The notes under the pieces: generated by a model | What the model was told of the DNA's origin: nothing | The model's input: only the letters and a program-made list of their open reading frames with translations | The model's database searches: none | Source: Polynucleobacter sp. GWA2_45_21 | GTDB taxonomy: Bacteria; Pseudomonadota; Gammaproteobacteria; Burkholderiales; Burkholderiaceae | Assembly: GCF_001830325.1 (NCBI RefSeq) | Contig: NZ_MHZG01000003.1 | Span: 55,452-119,451 of the forward strand | Direction: 5' to 3' | Length of the DNA stretch: 64,000 bases | Part shown: one piece after another, positions 16,598-24,763 of the stretch | How positions within the stretch are numbered: the stretch's first letter is position 1 | Layout: every line of letters starts with the position of its first letter | Program-made: the position numbers and the translations under genes

Positions 16598-17421
16598 GAG
16601 GCAAGGGCGTTGGGGATTTTGATAGCTTGGGCAGAAAAATGACTCAAGCAGGGGTGTTGGGTATCCCCAGAAATGCTTACTACCTTGGTTAAGGCATCTG
16701 CGTAGACACATTGATTTGCGATCACTGAGTAAGACTCTGAAAATTCAAGATGCTCTTGATTGAAGGGATTGACCATATAGCTTTTGGCATCAGCATCGCG
16801 CTTTGAAAAATAGAGGCTGCTAGTTGCGATCGCACCCTTCCTGATGTTGCCAATCTGTATGAGTTCATGGGGATTTGCTGGATTACGAATGTGAATGTCT
16901 TGACTGCAATCGCCAAAAACTCGTAAATCCCCACCAGCATTAACGGATCCTGATTGGATACCGCCAGCTAATAAGATCTCCACTGCCCTGTCCACAGCAT
17001 AGCCTTTAGCAATCCCCCCAAGATCAAGGCAGAGTGGGACCGTGGAGTACACCAAGTTTGGCTCGAGAAATAGGACATCTTCAATGCCTCCAAATGCATG
17101 AGCACCCAAGCAGACATGCTTGGGAAGTAGGTCTGCCTCTACTAATAGGTGCCCAACTCCGCAATTAAATAGGCCATTTGATAGTTGGAAAATGTCTTTG
17201 GCAATCGAAAGCACCTCAGCAGTCCAGGGGTGGATTTGAAGAGGCTCTAAATATGAGCTGGCATTTACTTGAGAAAGCTCGCTCTCAGGATTATGAAAGC
17301 CCATTAAGGATTGCACTTGCTCAATGGCTAGGAAGGCTTCGTTAAGTACTTTCGAAGATTGCAATTCATCCTCAATTCTGATTTCTACGAAGGTACCTAA
17401 AAGCGGCTTGCAGCGAATCAT
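16594..17421 (-). CDS. apbE: FAD:protein FMN transferase
   Basis: This 275-residue ApbE-family enzyme attaches FMN from FAD to a Thr of a partner protein through a phosphoester bond. The motifs are CLDLGGIAKGYAVDRAVE (FAD/Mg site), SVNAGGDLRVFG, and the C-terminal ADALTKVV stretch containing a metal-binding Asp and Thr. The N-terminus (CKPLLGTFVEIRI) is typical. It is shorter than canonical ApbE and lacks a lipoprotein signal, so it may act in the cytoplasm or need no anchor. It overlaps its likely substrate gene upstream by 4 bp. Confidence 0.9.
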   Translation of the reverse strand: MIRCKPLLGTFVEIRIEDELQSSKVLNEAFLAIEQVQSLMGFHNPESELSQVNASSYLEPLQIHPWTAEVLSIAKDIFQLSNGLFNCGVGHLLVEADLLPKHVCLGAHAFGGIEDVLFLEPNLVYSTVPLCLDLGGIAKGYAVDRAVEILLAGGIQSGSVNAGGDLRVFGDCSQDIHIRNPANPHELIQIGNIRKGAIATSSLYFSKRDADAKSYMVNPFNQEHLEFSESYSVIANQCVYADALTKVVSISGDTQHPCLSHFSAQAIKIPNALAS

Positions 17422-17972
17422 TTTGCTTTTGGAATTGAGGTTTGATGTTTTAAGGCGATGTCGTATAAGACGGCAACCCGCTTGACGCCATCAGTCAGAT
17501 GTTTACAAGAAAGGGTGGCGCCACCGATGTTTTGGATATCCTTGTTCAGCTTAATGGGGTCCGCAGCCGTTTTGCCAATAAATTGTTGCCGCCACTGGTC
17601 TTCTGCCACTTCGTAGCCATAGGATTCAACATATTCCAGAACCTCGATTCCAGTCACCGCGCCTGATGGGCTGAGTGCCACTGCATAGGTAATCATTTCA
17701 TGTTTGCCAACCACCTCATCTACGATGAACCAACTTCCATCAGACACCTTCCAAATGCGATCACCTTGAAAGGGGTGGCGAATGCTTGAAGCGGCACGCA
17801 TTTTGTCTTGTAACTCATCGGTGATGATGATGGGATTTTTCGCTAGAGGCTTATTTGGTGCGAGTATCTTTTGGGCTTGCTCAATGGATACATAAATCTT
17901 GGCATGTGCAACTATCGGTGTTGTTACTGCAACAAGGCCAATGATGAGTAGGGGGTTAGCTTTCCAGTTCAT
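17418..17972 (-). CDS. FMN-binding domain protein, exported
   Basis: This 184-residue protein has an N-terminal signal peptide (hydrophobic residues 8-22, cleavage near AHA) and a C-terminal FMN-binding domain as in NqrC/RnfG. The flavinylation motif is NIGGATLS, with Thr153 the likely attachment residue; the usual motif has Ser or Thr where this has the first Gly. ApbE encoded next to it would load the FMN. Such proteins carry electrons on the outside of the cytoplasmic membrane. Its Fur-box context suggests a role in iron reduction. Confidence 0.85.
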   Translation of the reverse strand: MNWKANPLLIIGLVAVTTPIVAHAKIYVSIEQAQKILAPNKPLAKNPIIITDELQDKMRAASSIRHPFQGDRIWKVSDGSWFIVDEVVGKHEMITYAVALSPSGAVTGIEVLEYVESYGYEVAEDQWRQQFIGKTAADPIKLNKDIQNIGGATLSCKHLTDGVKRVAVLYDIALKHQTSIPKAK

Positions 17973-17982
17973 GCTCTCTTCC

Positions 17983-18897
17983 TTAGTTCAAAGGAAATCC
18001 AACTTTGACAATGAATTCATTAACAGAGTGGCTATCCCAAACTCGGGCATTGGAGCATTCTGCTTCTCCGCCACCCATGCAATTCCCACCCTTTAACTGA
18101 TAGCGCCATGCGCCAGTAACCCACCAGTCTTTTGCGGCGTAGTGCATGTTTGGTCCAACAAAGGTTGCTCGCTGTACTTGATTTCGTAAATTCAATTCTG
18201 AGTAGTCATTGTGAAAGCGCGCTTCAACACCGGCAGACCATTTGGGTGCAAATCGGTAACTAGCCCCTACAAGAAAATCGAGCATAGATTCGGGAACGTT
18301 CCCGTTCTCTATAAATTTCAAACGCTCATTTGCTACTACTACGTTGCCCGCTAAGACTAGGCGATCATCAATAAAATTGGATTGCAATAACAGCCGAGCC
18401 TCAATTTCATCTTTGTTTCTACCCCAGGTGGGCTCTAGATATAGTCCCACTCCAACAGGAGATGTCACTGGATTGGTGAGTCGATAAATGGCCTCTAAGG
18501 AGCCGCCCTCAATACCACTTTTTCTATAGGGGGTAGCGGGATCATGGCTAGATGGCACTCCATATCCACCTGTGCAACTTGCGGCATCACCACAAGCCTC
18601 AGGGTTGGTGTAATTTTGATTTGCACTGGTGTAATAAGAGTTGATGTAGCCAGCGATTTGCAAATCATTAGTTACGCCATATTCAAGCTCAGTTCTAGCA
18701 GTCCAGGCATCGTAGGTACCTGCAGCTTGCTGTTTATTGAGTTGTAAGCGCTGCTCAAACTCGAGCTTTCCTTTTGGCTGGAGATCGAGGGTGTAAATCC
18801 ACCCAAACGCACCTTCGCCCGCATTGGCGAATGAGAAGTGCAAGGCGGTGGCTAATAGGATGCTGAAGGCTACGAGTCTTTTGATGGTCAGTTTCAT
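17983..18897 (-). CDS. Secreted beta-barrel protein of DUF6662 type
   Basis: This 304-residue protein begins with a signal peptide (MKLTIKRLVAFSILLATALH..., cleaved near ANA at about residue 26). The rest is amphipathic beta strands rich in Tyr, Trp and Phe and ends in a strand closing with FPLN, the pattern of outer-membrane barrels. It resembles the family listed as DUF6662. ATG 18897 fits the signal peptide; an upstream in-frame ATG would include the Fur boxes. It is the first gene of the operon with the FMN-binding protein, ApbE and the four-helix membrane protein. Confidence 0.75.
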   Translation of the reverse strand: MKLTIKRLVAFSILLATALHFSFANAGEGAFGWIYTLDLQPKGKLEFEQRLQLNKQQAAGTYDAWTARTELEYGVTNDLQIAGYINSYYTSANQNYTNPEACGDAASCTGGYGVPSSHDPATPYRKSGIEGGSLEAIYRLTNPVTSPVGVGLYLEPTWGRNKDEIEARLLLQSNFIDDRLVLAGNVVVANERLKFIENGNVPESMLDFLVGASYRFAPKWSAGVEARFHNDYSELNLRNQVQRATFVGPNMHYAAKDWWVTGAWRYQLKGGNCMGGGEAECSNARVWDSHSVNEFIVKVGFPLN

Positions 18898-18924
18898 GGT
18901 GATGGTAGTTGGTGAATGAAAGTT

Positions 18925-18968
18925 ATTGAGAATGATTCTCAATATACAGTAAATGAGAATAATTCTCA
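18925..18968 (-). promoter_or_regulatory. Tandem Fur boxes upstream of the flavin operon
   Basis: A perfect 9-1-9 inverted repeat ATTGAGAATGATTCTCAAT (18925-18943) is followed by a second palindrome TGAGAATAATTCTCA (18954-18968). Both match the GATAATGATAATCATTATC-type Fur consensus closely, particularly the GAAT-n-ATTC core. The repeats lie 28-71 bp before the first start codon, covering the expected promoter. Repression in iron-replete cells is therefore predicted. Confidence 0.85.
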
Positions 18969-19043
18969 ATTGAGAAAATGACCCTGTTTAGCTTGGTGTT
19001 GAGATTTGACTGAGAACTTGCTGGGGCTTGTAAGATCAGGGCT

Positions 19044-19286
19044 ATGGATTCAGAAGCCCTAGTGAAGCTGGTCACGATGAAGATGCCTTTTGGCAAGCAT
19101 GCTGGCCGCGCGCTTGCAGACTTGCCTGGAAATTATTTGGCGTGGTTTGCGCGCGAAGGTTTTCCTCAGGGCGAGCTTGGTCAGTTGCTGGAGCTAATGC
19201 ACACCCTGGATCACAATGGCTTGAGAGGTTTGTTAGCCCCGATTCAGAGGGCTCATGGAATTTCTGCTCGCACTCGCGAACAGTAG
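19044..19286 (+). CDS. DUF3820 family protein
   Basis: This 80-residue protein has the DUF3820 pattern (KMPFGKHAGRALADLPGNYL, then WFAREGFPQGELG). Members are small, mostly uncharacterised proteins, with one relative described as a quorum-sensing-regulated virulence factor in Pseudomonas; PFGKHKG-type motifs also occur in nuclease-associated domains. No operon partner is visible: the endonuclease gene is convergent, with 2 bp between the stops. Confidence 0.85.
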   Translation: MDSEALVKLVTMKMPFGKHAGRALADLPGNYLAWFAREGFPQGELGQLLELMHTLDHNGLRGLLAPIQRAHGISARTREQ

Positions 19287-19288
19287 AC

Positions 19289-20308
19289 TTACTTTGAGTG
19301 CACTATCGCCACGACACGATTGCGTTCGTAGCTCACATTGGGTGAATCGGGTGGACTGCTTTGCGAGAGCCTGACCTGCATGTGAGTTTGCGCCTCAATC
19401 TCCTGTGCCAGACTCTGAGCCAACTGGAGATTGCGGTCATATTGCAGCTCTATGCTGGCAACCCTTCCCGCCTTGATATTGGAGATAATTGCTGAAATCT
19501 TTTCGGGTGAGTATTGATCAAAAAAGATCGGATACCAGCCACCCAGTGCTTGTCTAGAATCAGTTGCGCCTTTATCAACTTGCGCAAGAGGCTTGTTTTC
19601 ACTATTTTCTACAGGCAAATGAAAGTCGATACCAGTTTTCTGAATCAGTTCGGCATAAGAGATTGGTGGATGCATTTGAGCTGCATCAGTATTTTCAACC
19701 CAATAAGCCCAAGCCAATTTTTTACTGGGGTCATAGACCAGTTTATAGAGATGACTTGGAATGGTGACCTTACTTTTACCAATGCTGCCGGCATGACCGG
19801 TTGAGCCGGTAAAGACATAGACATCACCTTGCGCCCGCTTGATATACATCCGGGTAGGCTCTTCGACCCGCTTTGCCCAGATGCCTTGATTATTTTGCCT
19901 AGCCTGCGGCATCATATTTGCCAGGGAAAATGACTGTGCCATCCCTCGTTCGCGCGTCATATCACCAGCCGGTACGTTGTGTCCCCGGTCATAGCCACTG
20001 CCCCGATAGTCGGCCAGTAGGGCGCGTTCATTGATAGGCAGTCTAGCTTCTTCGTAAAACTGATTGGTGCGCCGGGGGCGAGGCGCTTGAAGTTGCTCAC
20101 CATTTAACTTTTCGACGGTATAGATGGGCTTTTTATCCGCAGGGGAGTAATAGATTGCAAAATCATCAAAGCAAAGGTCTCGCCCTACCTGGGAAGTGCT
20201 GGGTATTTGCTGGGATGGGAAAAGATCTTTGCATTGATCGAAGAGGGCGGATGCGCTTAGTGGCAGCCAAAGCGAGCTCAATACGAAAAGTTTTACTAGG
20301 AAATTCAT
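19289..20308 (-). CDS. Secreted DNA/RNA non-specific endonuclease
   Basis: This 339-residue protein of the NUC1/EndA beta-beta-alpha metal family cleaves DNA and RNA without sequence preference. A signal peptide covers residues 1-22 (cleavage near SASA). The catalytic motif YDRGHNVPAGDM (about residues 106-117) provides the general-base His, and SLANMMPQ...NNQGIW supplies the Mg-binding Asn. The C-terminal 90 residues are an extra region not typical of the core. It could act in nutrient scavenging or defence at the cell surface. Confidence 0.87.
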   Translation of the reverse strand: MNFLVKLFVLSSLWLPLSASALFDQCKDLFPSQQIPSTSQVGRDLCFDDFAIYYSPADKKPIYTVEKLNGEQLQAPRPRRTNQFYEEARLPINERALLADYRGSGYDRGHNVPAGDMTRERGMAQSFSLANMMPQARQNNQGIWAKRVEEPTRMYIKRAQGDVYVFTGSTGHAGSIGKSKVTIPSHLYKLVYDPSKKLAWAYWVENTDAAQMHPPISYAELIQKTGIDFHLPVENSENKPLAQVDKGATDSRQALGGWYPIFFDQYSPEKISAIISNIKAGRVASIELQYDRNLQLAQSLAQEIEAQTHMQVRLSQSSPPDSPNVSYERNRVVAIVHSK

Positions 20309-20828
20309 TGCATCTCAGTGTAATGAGTGTTCGTCATCAGGCGCTTAAAGTATTGCGCCTATTGTGTGATCGGATTAGCTCTAGAGCTAGTACTGATCAG
20401 GGTTTTAGAGCCCAAGGCCTCAACTATCGAAGGGCTTGTAAAGCATGAAGGTCAATGGATCTGCAGTTTGATTCAATGATTCAGATAACACTACCTGTAG
20501 AAAATAAAGGTGCTGCAAATACTAGATGTATGGGTTTGCAGCTCTTGCAGAAGCTCTGAAAGAGTAAAAAACTTGGATTTTCGGCACTTTCTTATGATAT
20601 GAAATAAGTACACACTAACTTTTATAAGTTATTGAATTTAAACAATAAAATATTAAAAATCAGGAGCTGACTATAGGGGAGGCTTATTTCAAGACCTATA
20701 AGTTATTGAAATACCTTTCTTTATTCTTGACTTGATATAAGAACCTTCTTAGGATGGCTCATGTTTTTTACTTATTGCATTGCAACATAAATCAGAAGGT
20801 TGATTTTAGGTGTGGTGCAAGACCATGA
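20309..20828 (+). other. 520-bp intergenic region with direct repeats
   Basis: No convincing gene is seen. A 14-bp direct repeat tataagttattgaa occurs at 20623-20636 and 20697-20710, 74 bp apart. An 8-bp stem (gctgcaaa / tttgcagc) lies at 20512-20542. The AT-rich second half probably contains the promoter of the lytic transglycosylase gene, with the repeats as possible regulator sites. Confidence 0.45.
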
Positions 20829-21812
20829 ATGATTAAATGTTTTTCTGCAGATTCGAGTGACTTACAACTAGCCCAGCCAGAAGGCGGTAAGGCTTTTCAG
20901 TTGTTGACTCATGCACTTTCACCCGTCTCTCGGGTGTTCAATGGTTTATTGATCGTGACGGTTTTCATGATCGTGGGGCTCTGGCTCTCCGGCAATGGCA
21001 CTCAAGCGGGTGCATTTGATTTGGCTCGTATCTTGGTTCCAGATGAAGCTCGTCAGATGGTTTGGCAAAACGGTTTTGGCGTGGGTGATCAGTATCAAGA
21101 TGAGACTGCAAAGGCCCTGGCCGATAAAGAAATCGCCAATGTGATTTATGGCAAGGCTTCAACCGACTCTCATGTCGGTCTGACCAGTGCTAGACAGCAA
21201 ACAGTAGCCCTCCTGATGCCATCAGTAGCTCATGCACAGGTGAAGCCAATCTCCCACTTATCGGATCGCATTCCAGTTTCAAAAATAGATCCACAGGCAC
21301 TTGATTCCAAATTAATGACGTCGATTCAAAATCAACGCGCAGTAGCTGACTTCTTTGAGAAGAAATACAGGCTAGATCGCGCCAAGATTGAAGAGTATGT
21401 ATCTAACGCGGTATTGATTGCAAAAGAAGTCAATATTGATCCAGTCCTATTGCTTGCCGTGATCTCCGTGGAATCCAACTTCAACCCACTCAGCAAAAGT
21501 CATGCAGGTGCTGAAGGCTTGATGCAGGTGATGACCGCAATTCACCAAGATAAATATGCCCTGTATGGTGGGGCAAGTGAAGCAGTTAAGCCAGAAGTGA
21601 ATATTCGGATAGGTGCTTATATCTTGAAGTATTTGATAGCGACTAGTGGCTCATTGCGTAATGGCTTGAAATACTATGTTGGTGCGGCAAATGCAGAGCA
21701 TGATGGCGGCTATACCGATAAAGTCATGGCTGAGAGAAATCGTTTGATTGGTTTGTGCCAACCAACCACGCAAAGTAAATTAACTTTGAATGGTAAAGAT
21801 TTGCGCTCCTAG
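20829..21812 (+). CDS. Lytic transglycosylase (SLT domain)
   Basis: This 327-residue protein has a single signal-anchor helix near residues 36-53 and a C-terminal SLT domain (about residues 195-310). The catalytic Glu is in ISVESNFNPLSKS; the GAEGLMQVM motif and GLKYYVGAANAEHDGGYTDKV, in two conserved blocks, follow. It would cleave peptidoglycan between MurNAc and GlcNAc from the periplasmic face of the inner membrane. The middle (residues 60-180) is low-complexity linker. ATG 20829 is the only start that keeps the anchor. Confidence 0.88.
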   Translation: MIKCFSADSSDLQLAQPEGGKAFQLLTHALSPVSRVFNGLLIVTVFMIVGLWLSGNGTQAGAFDLARILVPDEARQMVWQNGFGVGDQYQDETAKALADKEIANVIYGKASTDSHVGLTSARQQTVALLMPSVAHAQVKPISHLSDRIPVSKIDPQALDSKLMTSIQNQRAVADFFEKKYRLDRAKIEEYVSNAVLIAKEVNIDPVLLLAVISVESNFNPLSKSHAGAEGLMQVMTAIHQDKYALYGGASEAVKPEVNIRIGAYILKYLIATSGSLRNGLKYYVGAANAEHDGGYTDKVMAERNRLIGLCQPTTQSKLTLNGKDLRS

Positions 21813-21838
21813 ACCATCGAGTTTTTCTTTGGAAAAAA

Positions 21839-21875
21839 ATAAAGGCCACTCAGTTACATTGAGTGGCCTTATTAC
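21839..21875. terminator. Bidirectional terminator
   Basis: The stem aaggccactca / ttgagtggcctt (21842-21870) lies between the convergent transglycosylase and FKBP genes. On the minus strand it is followed by a TATTTTTTT tract, a strong terminator for the FKBP gene; the plus-strand T run is weak. Confidence 0.8.
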
Positions 21876-21895
21876 TTGCAGATGCAGCTTTCGAA

Positions 21896-22243
21896 TTAAT
21901 TGACTCCGTGCAGTTCTACATCAAATACCAACGTTGCATTTGGGGGAATTACACCACCAGCCCCACGTGCACCATAGCCCATTTCGCAAGGGATGATCAG
22001 GGTGCGCTTACCGCCAATCTTCATGCCTTGAACGCCCTGGTCCCAGCCTTTAATGACATGGCCCGCGCCTAAAGGAAAGCTAAAGAGTTGGCCGCGGTCT
22101 AAGGAGCTATCAAACTTCTGACCTTTGTGGTCAGGAGCTTTCTCATCAAAAAGCCACCCGGTGTAATGCACATCTACATGATTGCCAGCAGTTGCTTCTT
22201 TGCCATCGCCAACAACGGTATCTATCTTTTGCAGTTCGCTCAC
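21896..22243 (-). CDS. FKBP-type peptidyl-prolyl cis-trans isomerase
   Basis: This 115-residue single-domain FKBP isomerises proline peptide bonds in folding proteins. Conserved binding-site residues are present: [40 protein letters not shown], and [23 protein letters not shown] in two blocks. The GTG start at 22243 follows AGGGAGAT; longer N-terminal readings run into the divergent neighbour and are unlikely. There is no signal peptide, so it is cytoplasmic. A divergent promoter is shared with the DUF6352-like gene, 75 bp away. Confidence 0.92.
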   Translation of the reverse strand: MSELQKIDTVVGDGKEATAGNHVDVHYTGWLFDEKAPDHKGQKFDSSLDRGQLFSFPLGAGHVIKGWDQGVQGMKIGGKRTLIIPCEMGYGARGAGGVIPPNATLVFDVELHGVN

Positions 22244-22318
22244 GTTTATCTCCCTCTTTAGCTGAAATTGAAGGGCTAGTATATTCTGAGCGTAATCTTT
22301 TTGTTCGAGCAAACTCAC

Positions 22319-23335
22319 ATGACAAACTTTTGGCCCCATTCTGCGTACCAAACCCTGACGGTGGGCTCGGACAATCAATTGCTGGTGACGGATGATTTTC
22401 TGCGTACTTACTTATTGCGCCCAGAGTTAAATCTCGTTCCTGAATCCTGCGATGCAGAGCGAGCATTGCATCAACGTTTAAGTGAGAACCCTCGTGCCGT
22501 CATTTCTGATCAAGATATTGCTGCAATGGCAGATCCAGATATCCAGGTGAACTATCAAGTTTGGCTGAGGTATCGAGCCAAGTTATTGGCAGCTAGTTCT
22601 TTGGAAAACTTCTACATGAGTTTGTTTAAGGGTGAAGGTGTAGATGTTCCACCGCTATTTATTGCTCAGTTGGCGCAAATATTTATTCGCCATATTTTGG
22701 GCGAAGATTGCCATCCTTTAGATGCTCGCATGGGCGAGATCTTCTTTCGGACTCAGAAGATCACCGTGCTAGAAGACGGTGTCGTGATGGGTGCGGATGA
22801 TGAGGTGGTCACGCGCAATGCGCAGGCAGGGGAGACTGGCAACATTCTGGATCTCCTGAAGAATAAGTCGATGTCGATGCGCTCGATTGATTTAGATGTG
22901 CTGCATGAAGAAAATGCCGATCTTTACTGGGAGAAAAGCGAGGACCATGACTTTGCGATTCAACTGAATTTTGGCCAAGCACCCATTAATCATTTTTGTC
23001 GCGTCCTTGAAAAATGGGTGCAACACTTTTTAGGTGCTCAGGTACGCGTTACTCCAATGCAGCAAATCAGTGATCCCAAATGGTCTTGGCATGTTGGTCT
23101 AGATGCTGCTGCAAGCGATATTCTCAATAAGCTCTACAAAAAAGAGCCTGTAGATGCGGATGAGCTTGAGAGGGTGATCTGTTTATTCCGCCTCGACTTT
23201 ATCGATGAGGCTGCTGTGACTCAATCGCAGGCTGGAAAACCGGTTTATATGGCTATTGCTATGAATGATGAAAAGCAACTCAAGCTGAAGCCACAAAACC
23301 TGCTCTTCAATTTACCTTTAGCTAAAGCTTCCTAA
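22319..23335 (+). CDS. Conserved hypothetical protein (DUF6352-like)
   Basis: This 338-residue soluble protein starts [13 protein letters not shown] and has no signal peptide. I believe it belongs to the betaproteobacterial family DUF6352, though recall is not certain. Conserved-looking parts are the [17 protein letters not shown] region, and [17 protein letters not shown] near residue 140. No known catalytic motif is seen. The gene runs 18 bp into the convergent MFS gene. Confidence 0.6.
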   Translation: MTNFWPHSAYQTLTVGSDNQLLVTDDFLRTYLLRPELNLVPESCDAERALHQRLSENPRAVISDQDIAAMADPDIQVNYQVWLRYRAKLLAASSLENFYMSLFKGEGVDVPPLFIAQLAQIFIRHILGEDCHPLDARMGEIFFRTQKITVLEDGVVMGADDEVVTRNAQAGETGNILDLLKNKSMSMRSIDLDVLHEENADLYWEKSEDHDFAIQLNFGQAPINHFCRVLEKWVQHFLGAQVRVTPMQQISDPKWSWHVGLDAAASDILNKLYKKEPVDADELERVICLFRLDFIDEAAVTQSQAGKPVYMAIAMNDEKQLKLKPQNLLFNLPLAKAS

Positions 23336-24514
23336 TTTCTTGCGATTGGCGCTAAGCCAAATCAAGGCGCCAGCTGTGACGGCAACTGGAAGTAGTGAGC
23401 CCCAGTTCAGAATATTCCAGCCCTGCGAGGTAATGAGTGCCCCAGAGCCAAAAGAGGTAAACGCCATAGTGCCGAACACAAAGAAGTTAATTGCCGCCTG
23501 AGCTTTGTCGCGCTCTTCCGGTCGGTAAGCTGTCATCGCCAATGAGGTCGAGCCGGTAAATAAAAAGTTCCAACCAACGCCCAATAAAAATAGGGCAATT
23601 AAGAATTGATGCAAGTCGGTACCAGAAAGTGCGATGGCAATGCACAAGAGGTTGAGGATGACACCAACACCCATGATCTTGAGGGTGCCAAAGCGTTGAA
23701 TGAGTGAACCAGTAAAAAATCCAGGCGCGAACATTCCGATTACGTGCCACTCTAAAACCAGGGCAGTATCAGAGAAGGGTAGACCACAAATTTGCATAGC
23801 GAGTGGAGTTGCTGCCATCAGGAGGTTCATGACGCCATAACCCAGGGATGCGCCGATCACTGCAACCATAAAGACGGGCTGGCTAAGAATGGTCTTCAGA
23901 TCTCTGCCATCGGACAGTGAATGCCGCGTCTTGAATTCTTCTGGAAAGTGGATGAATTGCATTACGATGATGCCAATCAAGCCAGCTATCGAAAGGGTGA
24001 GATAGGCACCCAAAAATGCAGTATCAAAGAAGTCCTTGGTCCAAGAGGCAAGGTTGGGTCCAATGACGGCGCCAAGGATTCCGCCAGCCAGCACCCAAGA
24101 GACCGCCTTATCCCTCTGGCTGACAACAGTCAGCTCAGCAGCAGCAAACCGATAGAGTTGTCCATTAGCGCTGTAATAGCCTGCAATAAAGGTGCCCAGC
24201 ACCAAGAGCCAGAAATTCTTAGAAATGGCGGCATAGGCGCAAAGAAGGGCGGATAAGACTGCTACCAATAGGCCCAGCTGAAAAGAAAGCTTCCGACCAA
24301 AGTAATTTTGAGTTTTGGCGACGATTGAGGTGGAGAAGGCTCCGCCAACAACATAGCCCATGACGGGTAGGGTGGCCATCCAGGCGACTGGGCTCAGACT
24401 CAGGCCAACTAGGCCATTAATGGCAATAAAGGTCACATTATTGGTCAAAAACAAGCCCTGACAGAGGATCAGCAGGACCAGGTTTTTATTGAGCAGGGGG
24501 TGCTTATGGGTCAT
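23318..24514 (-). CDS. MFS transporter
   Basis: This is a 398-residue major facilitator with 12 predicted helices and a central loop near residues 195-210. The cytoplasmic loop 2-3 motif is replaced by AKTQNYFGRKLSF, a variant of the GxxxDRxGRR signature. No resistance or sugar-transport subfamily is recognised. The ATG at 24514 is preferred; a GTG 27 bp upstream is possible. It ends inside the convergent neighbour (18-bp overlap). Confidence 0.85.
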   Translation of the reverse strand: MTHKHPLLNKNLVLLILCQGLFLTNNVTFIAINGLVGLSLSPVAWMATLPVMGYVVGGAFSTSIVAKTQNYFGRKLSFQLGLLVAVLSALLCAYAAISKNFWLLVLGTFIAGYYSANGQLYRFAAAELTVVSQRDKAVSWVLAGGILGAVIGPNLASWTKDFFDTAFLGAYLTLSIAGLIGIIVMQFIHFPEEFKTRHSLSDGRDLKTILSQPVFMVAVIGASLGYGVMNLLMAATPLAMQICGLPFSDTALVLEWHVIGMFAPGFFTGSLIQRFGTLKIMGVGVILNLLCIAIALSGTDLHQFLIALFLLGVGWNFLFTGSTSLAMTAYRPEERDKAQAAINFFVFGTMAFTSFGSGALITSQGWNILNWGSLLPVAVTAGALIWLSANRKKLGSFS

Positions 24515-24763
24515 CCGCCACAGTTTACGATCTAAGTGCACATTGGCTCGGCTCGGTGGATTCCCTTAAATTGACCCACTTCGGCCAATTTGGGGCTTAA
24601 ATCCCCTCAAATTGCTGGGGTCGATGATTTAAAATAGATATCTCGGTCCAGTGCGTGAATTACACCTAAGACAGCCAAAAGCGCCTGAAGTGTTGCGTGC
24701 GGAATGCGAGAGTGGTTCGGTAAAGGCCGAGCCCTAATATTTATCCATATCGAGGAAACATCA

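Noticed and set aside
20155..20448. A plus-strand 97-residue ORF over the start of the nuclease gene
   Set aside because: It runs antisense through the signal peptide region of a well-supported nuclease gene and has no recognisable motif.
23318..23335. Overlap between the DUF6352-like and MFS genes as evidence that one is false
   Set aside because: The overlap is only 18 bp at the 3' ends of convergent genes and both proteins are well formed to their C-termini.
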